Positions 56,804-64,000 of a DNA stretch of 64,000 bases are shown in pieces (within the stretch, counting starts at the first letter, position 1; every line of letters starts with the position of its first letter). Origin of the DNA: Rhodocollybia butyracea. Lineage: Eukaryota; Basidiomycota; Agaricomycetes; Agaricales; Omphalotaceae. The notes under the pieces are model-generated. The model was not told the origin of the DNA. It searched no databases and was given only the letters and a program-made list of their open reading frames with translations. The translations under genes were made by a program, and so were the position numbers. The stretch spans positions 124,001-188,000 of the forward strand of contig JADNRY010000095.1 in NCBI GenBank assembly GCA_015501585.1, written 5' to 3'.

Positions 56804-58322
56804 CTAGTCCTCGTCTGGGTTTTGAAAATCATACAAAAGATCTCGCACCTCCCCCCAACCCAAGCCATCGCCGCGAACTTGAACAAGGTTCGGAAACATC
56901 TGATACAAGCCAAGCGCCGCAGCCTCAGCATGCTCAGTCATCACATCAACATCGTTGTCGCACCAAAATATGTTTAGGGGATGTTTAGAAACGGTAGGAG
57001 GGATCTCAATCGCAGGTGTCTGAAGTTGAGCATCGATTGGATAGCGGAGCCGCTCCAGATTTGGACAATGCCTTGCAAAATGCACCAGCGATCCGAGAGA
57101 TGATAAGACACCACAGGAAGTCAAAGTGAGCTCTTCGAGATGCGGCCATGCACAAGCGATTTGAGCCGTTTTTTCGTCTGATAAGGGTAATCCAATGTCA
57201 TAAACGAACCGTGTAAGCCTTTTCAGCTCCAAAAGTGGTTCAAATATTGACCAAAGTTGCAGCTCGTTCATTCGTTGTAGAGATGAAAATGCGTCCCCAC
57301 TGATGAATAGATGCTGTAGTAAGGGAAAGGATGAGAGGAGATGAGTAATAGCTGTGATATCGGCGGCAATATCGGCTAGAGACTGGTCCTGTTCCGTAAC
57401 AGGTTCATCGGCGGTCAGATCCTCTTCACAATCAATGCTCAGACTCTCCAGTGCTTGAGGTCTAGCGACTGCTAAAAATTTGCGTGTATCGGAGGTTGAT
57501 CCTTGGAGTTCAATTTTCCTCAATGAAGGAAATCCACCTTCGACACCTGTGTAATCGAGAACGACTCCCGGAGGGAACGTCAAAGAGAGAGTGGTCAACC
57601 TCGGTAACAAGGCTAAAGCTTGAATCAAGTCCACCTCCAGGTGAGACAGGTGCGTCGCCTGGAAGGATTCCAAAGCCAAGAGACGCCTTAGCGAAGTCGA
57701 CATGCCAGAATACGTATACTTGCACAGAGCCAGAGACTTCAATCCTGGACTCTTCGAAGCAAGACGGGCCAGGGAACGTCCCAAGTCAGAACTTAGGTCG
57801 AGTTCTGTTCTCCACGGACCACTGGGCCATGAAACCTCCTGCAGGCTGGGAACCAAGAAACTCCTGAATGCTTTCAAGATGCACGGGGTCGGCTCAAGGT
57901 GAAGCGTTCTGAGCTTTGGGAAGATGGGTTTTTCTTTGCCAAGGTACGTGTACACAGAGTCTCCTACTTTCGGTGCAATCGAGGAATAATGTTTCGGGTT
58001 GCTGTCGAATTCGCGGACACGAGAAGTGTAAAAACGTAGGCGATTCCAGGATGATGGAGCGATTGAGCGCAGAAACACCTAGTATCATCATAAGCAAACA
58101 TTGAGCTGGTATATGATCTACACGCACCTTCAAATTCCCATTTACCACAGTGGTTTCCGGGAGAACCGAGAGCAATGGCTCCAGGCCATCTATCTTCTTC
58201 CACAAAATATTCAAAGCGGGTTCAAGGAACCAGTACTTCGAAGCAAGTCCCAGGTACAGAAGATCTTTTCTTCCCGAGATCTCGGCGCATATAAGCGCTA
58301 TAACATCATGGCTGAGCATCAT
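56804..58322 (-). CDS. F-box/LRR-like protein, copy III, intact
   Basis: Exon 1 (58322-58128) encodes MMLSHDVIALICAEISGRKD, LGLASKYWFLEPALNILWKK and LLSVLPETTVVNGNLK. A 49-bp intron (GTGCGT to TACTAG) joins in phase 0 to exon 2 (58078-56804), which starts VFLRSIAPSSWNRLRFYTSR and continues through leucine-rich segments (FPKLRTLHL, LALLPRLTTLSLTFP, FPSLRKIELQGS, WPHLEELTL, CPNLERLRYP) to ALGLYQMFPNLVQVRG and NPDED stop. The total is 489 residues. A second in-frame ATG (58319) is an equally good start. This is the reference copy for judging the frameshifts in I, II and IV. The expected role is substrate adaptor of an SCF-type ubiquitin ligase. Confidence 0.8.
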
Positions 58323-58516
58323 CGCAGCGCAGATGAACGATATCGATGGACGATATCGATGAACGTTGACTGGAGAGTTTACAACACAGCACGTGACACA
58401 GAATTTCAGAACTTGGTCCGGGATACCGGTACCAACGTTGAACGTTGTCCGGATCCCGGATCCATCGGTGTGCGACTTGTCATAGGACCTATAGGTGCAA
58501 GCATCGTTGAGCCTGT

Positions 58517-58792
58517 GTGGTGCGTTTGAGGTACAGGTATGCCCGTCGTTCTATTAGTATCTGTATTCCGCTGAAATTCCGATCGGGCATATCTTATCAA
58601 TATCCACCGCCGATCTCTTCCTCGTCCATATCTTTAGATCCTTTAGATCCCCGATATCTATCTCAGCGCAAAGTTTTTGATTTAGAATCGCTGCTCAACA
58701 AGTCCACGAAGCGGACCAAAGATGTGTTTGGGCAAAGCATACGGCCCACTGTGACTACTTTATGTCTGAGGACTGTAAAGTGTCTTTACTAA
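58517..58792 (+). CDS. Head-to-head conserved frame next to F-box copy III (tentative)
   Basis: Reads DLESLLNKSTKRTKDVFGQS in the plus direction, with a downstream segment (about 58795-58860) CSPEVRERVAHA matching SPDVKERVAH upstream of copy I. Differences between the two are conservative (E/K, D/E, K/R), which suggests a once-coding sequence under constraint. No start codon or full gene could be fixed. Confidence 0.35.
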   Translation: MVRLRYRYARRSISICIPLKFRSGISYQYPPPISSSSISLDPLDPRYLSQRKVFDLESLLNKSTKRTKDVFGQSIRPTVTTLCLRTVKCLY

Positions 58793-59894
58793 ATGTCCAG
58801 ATACTGCAGCTGTGCAGTCCAGAAGTCCGAGAGCGAGTTGCGCACGCTCGTCGTTGCTACATCGACGGCTCGTCAATATGGGCACTTCTAAAAATGGTAA
58901 TCGTGATCCTTATCATATCTTATCAGTGATATATGTCTCCATGTAATCACCGTGTTACATCATTTTCGTGTTTCTCCTTCTTTCGTTGACCATCGGCGCA
59001 ATGGATAAAAATTACAGGACCTCCGTAAAGCCTGGCCTCAAGTAGTTCTGCCCAAAACTCACCCATATCCTGACTCTTGCCAACGTCCAACTAGCGACCT
59101 TGGGATATGTCAAAATATTGTCCATGTGCGACTAAGCAGTATTGAGCGCTTGAGCTTGTGCGCTGGTACACATATCTTCTCTGTCATTTTATTTGTATCC
59201 TGAACCATCTCTGCTCTTAGAACTGCACTTCTATCGCGTTATCCATGGCCGATTTATTCCGACCACGATGGGATTCTTGGGAAGGAGTCGACGAGTATGA
59301 TGCACAGTGCATGAATGGCGGATCGCTAGTGGGACATATGAAGAAAGGATGACACTATCAGGCTAGCGTAGTACGTTTGCTTCGATCTCTCTTTTGAATC
59401 ATTTCCGAGTCTGAACGTCCTTTGTTTTCATAGAATCTGCTCCTGTGATACCGGTACCCAGTCCAGCGTATCCTATACACTCGCTCGCTGCCACTGTCCT
59501 TTCGTCAGCTTGCTTAGTTCTTGTTCCCATCTGGTTTTTCAGACTTAGCACCTGGACTTCCGCGCCGTTTTATTCTGGTACCGTCTAGGCTACAAGTATG
59601 CGGCGCAAACTCTCCATCTCTCAATTCCGAGTACAAGGAAAATGCTGCAGCGTTGGAGTACTGCAGTCTGACTGCCTTCCGACTGTTACGCATCGAATAA
59701 GCGTTGAGCGCTTGAGCACTTGAGTTTGTGTGTTCGTATAGATTTTGCGTCGTTCTATTTGGATTCTAATTGATTTCTTCCTTAAATTCAGAAATGCACT
59801 TCTCGAGCACTGGTACCACTCAAATATGCACACGTTGTACTCATCGAATGGATCTACCATCGTCCCAAGGCAAGCAGCTCCAGCAAGCTTCCGT

Positions 59895-60140
59895 ACCCTG
59901 GCCCCACGCACTTGTGAGCTCCGCGCTAAAATCCAAACTTAATACGGAGGAGTCAATGAGTGAACGGGTTGGTACGTCTGAGTGGTTGGAAGATTTGCGG
60001 AGAAGAAGAAAGACCCGTCGCAGATCTAGTATGTACTAGGACCCTTTTTCTTCCTTCTTCATCTAATCAAAAACAGTATCGTACCCAGCGAAGATGCATG
60101 GTCAGAATATTCCGCAAGTGGCCAGCAACGGGCTATGTGA
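59895..60140 (+). pseudogene. Third aminopeptidase fragment, exon 1/2 junction
   Basis: Plus-strand reading VSSALKSKLNTEESMSERVG, TSEWLEDLRR corresponds to [30 protein letters not shown] of the complete gene. It continues through a copy of its first intron to IVPSEDAH and ASGQQR. The SALxxKLNxEES part belongs to the unusual N-terminal extension. The fragment is in the opposite orientation and lacks all catalytic residues. It shows that part of this gene was copied into the F-box array. Confidence 0.75.
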
Positions 60141-61164
60141 CTACACTCCAAGTCCAGGCGTGCACATATCAACGCTGTCCGTTTGCGACTTGTCATGTCA
60201 TAGTCAAGCAGCGTTGAGTTCTGATCCTTCGTTACATTTGTTTTCTGAATCGCTTCTACTCTCAGAACCGCATCTCTCAGGCATATCTTATTAATATGCA
60301 CGGCCAATCTAGTCCGACAATATGAAGGGATTCCGGTCGGCGAGAAAACACAGTGGTTAACTAGTGAAGTTACGCCAGAAAGGCGGTGAAAAACTTGGCC
60401 GGCATGGTACGTGCCGAGTATGTGCATCTCGTACTCTCTTTTCTTGTGGATTGTCTGAACACATTTTGTTTTTGTAGAATATGTTCCGTACTGAGTCGCG
60501 ATGCTCCGACTCTACATTTGCGTCGGCATACCCTATATACTATCTCACTTAGATATCCCGCACGCCAGCTGTCCTTCTTTTCGTCAGCTCGCTTAGTTTT
60601 CACTGGGTCGCAAGCACAAGCACCTGAACTTCGGCACCGTTGTGTTATTGTACGCTCTAGGTTCTGAATCTGCAGCACAAACTCCCATTTTCGAGTCCAA
60701 GGAAAGTGCTGCAGCTTGCAATCTGGTTGCTGGCTATTACGCGTTACACGTCAATTATTTGTCGAATACGCACACTCCCTACTTTCATGTCATTGTAGTC
60801 GTTTCGTCCATCTGCGATCTCGGTCTTTACCGTCACTACGCGCTACTACTCAAAGAATGCGCTTTCGACTTCTAACTGATTACTTCGCACTCTTCTTCAA
60901 CTGTTGACTAGACGCTTCATGCCAACCGCTCGCGTCAGAGTCCACAAAGCGGGGCAAGGATGTCTTTGTTTTGTCTCTGAAGGTGATACATTGTAACTTG
61001 AATGTTGAATTAGATATTCAATGTATGTACATATATATAGGTTCGTACTTGCTCTGATACACACCATAATGCATTAAATGATTCACGAGCATCAACAAGG
61101 ATCCGGACCACCATCATCTACTTCTCGAACTGGCGGTTTTGGTTTCGAAAGAAAGTGAATGAGT

Positions 61165-62644
61165 CTACAATTTCTTGCACCAGCGTCCATCAGCATCAAT
61201 ACAGGCAAGGTTTGGAAAAATTTGATATAAACCTAGTGCAATAGCAGGGGCATCCCTTGCATCAAGCTCCTCATTGGTCCCAAAGGTGTGTAACGGATGG
61301 GGAGAAAGAGTAGGAGGAACCACGGTTGAGGAAGTGGGAAGTGGCTGTCTGAGCCTGGATTGAATAGCGAAGGTTCCCCAAATCTGGAGAATGCCTGGCA
61401 TAATGCGCCAGAGATTCAAGTGATGATACCCCAGCCCTAGCAGCTAAATGCAGCTCTAAAGCTTTGAGATGAGGCAATGCAGAAGCGATTTTAACTGTTG
61501 TCTGATCTGAAATGTGTAATGGAATGCGATAATAGAGGGTTTCAAGCCGTTCCAGCTCCAACAGAGGTTCGAATATCGACCAGAGCTGTTGCTCACTGAG
61601 ATCAGTTGGTAAAGATATTGATCCTCCCCCCACCAATGATATCACCAGATACCGAAGGAAAGGAAAGGCTGGGAGGAAATGAGTAATGGCTGCAATATCG
61701 GCTGGTAGAGGGCTCTGGTCCTCGCCAGATTTGAAATCCCAATTAATGATGAGATCCTGTAGTACTTGAGGTCTGGCAACGGCTAAAAATTTGCGTGTGT
61801 CCGAAGTTGAGAGTCCCTCTAGCACAACTTTTGTCAATGACCGGAATCCACTCTCAACCCCTGTATAATCAAGAGCAATCCCGGCAAGGTATAATGTCAA
61901 ATAGAGCCCGGTCAACTTCGGTAACAAGGCTATAGCCTGGATGAAATCCACCTCCAAGTGAGAAACGCGGTTCACCGAAAGGTATTCCAAAGCCAAAAGA
62001 CGCCTTAGTGAAAGCGACAGTCCAGAATAAGTATGATCGCCGAGAGTCAAAGACTTCAGTCCCGGACTCTTTGAAACAAGAGGGCCAGGAAAGGTCCCAT
62101 GTCAGTGTCAGAGCTTGGATCGACGCCTGGTAACGAATACTGGGGCCACGAAACCACTATCAGGCTGGTAGCCAAGAAGAACGTGAATGAGTTTGAGCTG
62201 CACAACCGAGGGCTAAGGTAAAGTGTTGTAAGCTTTGGGAAGATGGGTTTCTCTTGGCCAAGGCACGCGTACACGGAAATGTGTACATTCCGCTCGTTTT
62301 TCCGGTGAGGTGCAAGGAATAAACGGACACGGGAGGTGTAGAAATGTAGACGATCCCAAGACGATGGAGAGATTGGCCTGAGAAACATCTAGTATTGTTA
62401 TCAGTGAACATCGAGGGGATGAGATTTTTGAAATACGCACCTTCTTCCCATTGACCATGGTAGTTTCCGGGAGAACCGACAACAACGGCTCTATACCCGT
62501 TATCCTCTTCCACATAATATCCAAAGCGGGTTCGAGAAATATCCTCGATGCAAGTCCTAGGGACAAGAGTTTTTTTCGAGCTGGGTAAACAGAATCTTCG
62601 GAGATTTTGGAACATATAATCCTAATAATATCATCATTGAGCAT
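61165..62644 (-). pseudogene. F-box/LRR-like protein, copy IV, frameshifted
   Basis: Exon 1 reads MLNDDIIRIICSKISEDSVY, KLLSLGLASRIFLEPALDIM and LSVLPETTMVNGKK. Exon 2 starts MFLRPISPSSWDRLHFYTSR and is shifted at FLALLFQRVRD by a one-base loss compared with copy I. The frame resumes as MTLGDHTYSGLSLSLRRLLA, LLPKLTGLYLTLYLAGIALD and FRSLTKVVLEG. It is lost again near 61340-61420, where RQPLPTSSTV and ALGLYQIFPNLA continue in another frame. At least two disruptions make a normal product unlikely. Belongs to the same subtype as copy II. Confidence 0.8.
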
Positions 62645-64000
62645 CCTAGTAGACTCAGATAAGAGTAGTAGAGTGCAAGATTTGCAAGCGCGTACTACTA
62701 GTCGGAAAGTCGTGGGCTATTTATATAGAATGCAACTTTATCTTATCAGAGATTACGCAAACTGACAATCGGATTTTTTTTCTTTGTCGTTCTGTTTGTA
62801 TTTGAGTTACCTCTGCCCTCTGCTCTCAGGCCTCAAAACTGCAATATCAATCCTTGAACCATGCGCATGACCAATCTAGTCCCTGCGCCACGAACAGATT
62901 CTTGTTAGTGGATCACTAGCACTAGTAGTGGTGTTGTGCCAGGAATAGCAAGAGAATGATGCTATGATTCTGAAAGCCATCATAGTACGTGTATCCCAAT
63001 CCCTCTTCGAATGCTTCCCAAGTCTGAATATGCTTTATTTGTTCTTGTAGATTCTGCTCCCGTTACCGACTCACGATACTCTGTATATGTATTCTCCAAT
63101 ACTCCGATACATATGCGTCCGAGTCCAGCATACCCGATAGCTATACGCATGTCATAAGCCTCTCGCCAGCTGCCCTTCCTTTGGTTTCGCTCAGCCGCAA
63201 GCACAAGCACCTAAATATTTAATATCTTACTGTACGCTCTAGGCTACACACACTCTCAATTTTCGAGTCCGCCCGAGCAAGCGCGGCACCGCCAAAGTCT
63301 GGTTGCCTTACCCGTTACATGTCTAGTACTCACCGAATACCTAGCACCCAGACCTGTAGTATACGTCACTACCCAAAGAGTCTACAAGGCGGACCAAGAA
63401 TGCCATATGTAATGAATCCGTCTCTCCCTCCATATCAGTACATACCTCTTTGATCGCTACCCCGTCCCATCCTCCACTTGCGCGCTATGTGCGACTGCTA
63501 AGCGCTAAGCTCACATCGCAGTTGGACTATGGTATCAGCCTAAGGGGTCTGTACAAAGTTGGGAGTCTTATTCCTACTGCCCTTCTCGAGCCTCAAGACC
63601 TCACCAGTGTACTCGCTATCCACGGACGATCTAGTTCCTGGGATCCTGATTCATGCGAAAGGAGTCGGAGGCACAACTAATGCATAGTGGATCATTAGTG
63701 GAGTAATTCTAGGAATAAGGAATTAAGAAAACATTGCACGAATGCATGGTACGATTTCTCTTTTTGAATATTTTCCAAGGCTGAACACACTTCAAGTTGT
63801 TTTTGTAGAGTATGCTCCCGTACAAGCTCTGATGCTCTATACGAGTTTGCCCCCATCCAGCATACTTTTACATACAGTGCACAATCACAAGCCTCAGATA
63901 TCTTGCTCACTGACTGTTTTATCAGTGCGCCTAGTCCTCGGATCCTCTGAGTCTCAAGCTAGATTTCCGTGCCGATATCTAGATTACACCGTCTAGGTTT

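Larger units (their letters stand above)
46990..64000 (+). repeat. Recurrent block with splice-like signals, at least eight copies
   Basis: A block of about 400-600 bp recurs near 46990-47600, 50880-51250, 53840-54300, 54840-55300, 59110-59580, 60170-60660, 62770-63250 and 63540-63990. Its conserved order is TGTGCGACTTGT, GAGCTTG, GGTACGTGTATCTTCTCCGTCGT (with variants), CCTTAGATCTGCACTTCTCGA, CACGGCCGGTCTAGT, then GGCGTAGTACGTGTAC, CGATCTCTCTTTTCGA, TTTGTTTTTGCAGA, CCAGATATCTTACTCGC, AGCTCGC-TAGTCCT and GTCTCAAGC-CAAGCACCTCAGC. GTACGTGTATC...TTAG and GTACGTGTAC...TTGCAG look like introns, so this is probably a decayed multi-exon gene family on the plus strand. No copy is open throughout. Confidence 0.6.

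Overview
The window looks like nuclear DNA of a filamentous basidiomycete, probably an Agaricomycete. Genes are cut by many 45-65 bp GT-AG introns, the recognisable families are typical of mushroom-forming fungi (GMC oxidoreductases of the aryl-alcohol oxidase kind, LysM proteins, F-box/LRR-like proteins, multipass membrane proteins of unknown role), and there are CCCTAA-type interstitial repeats. No rRNA operon, CRISPR array or bacterial-style operon was seen.

Layout. 1-13.5 kb: a GMC oxidoreductase neighbourhood on the minus strand, with one copy broken by a single-base frameshift (1.45-3.79 kb), one apparently intact copy (10.49-12.81 kb), one internally deleted remnant (9.56-10.09 kb) and a ~50 bp relic (5.49 kb). 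Between them lie a secreted three-LysM protein and a multi-exon NAD(P)-binding epimerase/dehydratase-like gene. Small repeats here include an 82-bp palindromic element with a 5-bp target duplication and a 207-bp in-frame tandem duplication. 14.1-17.8 kb: a many-exon Xaa-Pro aminopeptidase (M24B) whose first exon also encodes a long low-complexity N-terminal region with repeated SNTRDT-type units. 19.6-23.5 kb: a small conserved reading frame and a multipass membrane protein gene.

24-39 kb is a repeat-rich block with almost no convincing genes. It holds a palindromic MITE family (3 copies), a ~1.7-2.0 kb dispersed repeat present as two divergent pairs (26.8-31.5 and 34.6-38.2 kb), a second short inverted-repeat family, degenerate telomere-like repeats and a tRNA-derived sequence. 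42.0-46.0 kb is a second, decayed copy of the 15.1-23.5 kb region in the same orientation: a gutted aminopeptidase fragment, the same small reading frame and a second copy of the membrane protein gene.

46-64 kb is a decaying array of F-box/LRR-like genes, all on the minus strand: four gene-sized copies (I-IV), short relics, a conserved head-to-head reading frame, and at least eight copies of a block with splice-like signals. Copies I/III and II/IV form two subtypes in alternating order, which suggests duplication of a two-gene unit of roughly 8-9 kb. Only copy III looks fully intact. A third aminopeptidase fragment sits inside this array.

The genes do not form an obvious pathway. The secreted oxidoreductases and LysM protein fit extracellular chemistry and cell-wall interaction. 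The dominant theme is gene birth and death by tandem and segmental duplication, with mobile-element insertions datable against their paralogous empty sites.
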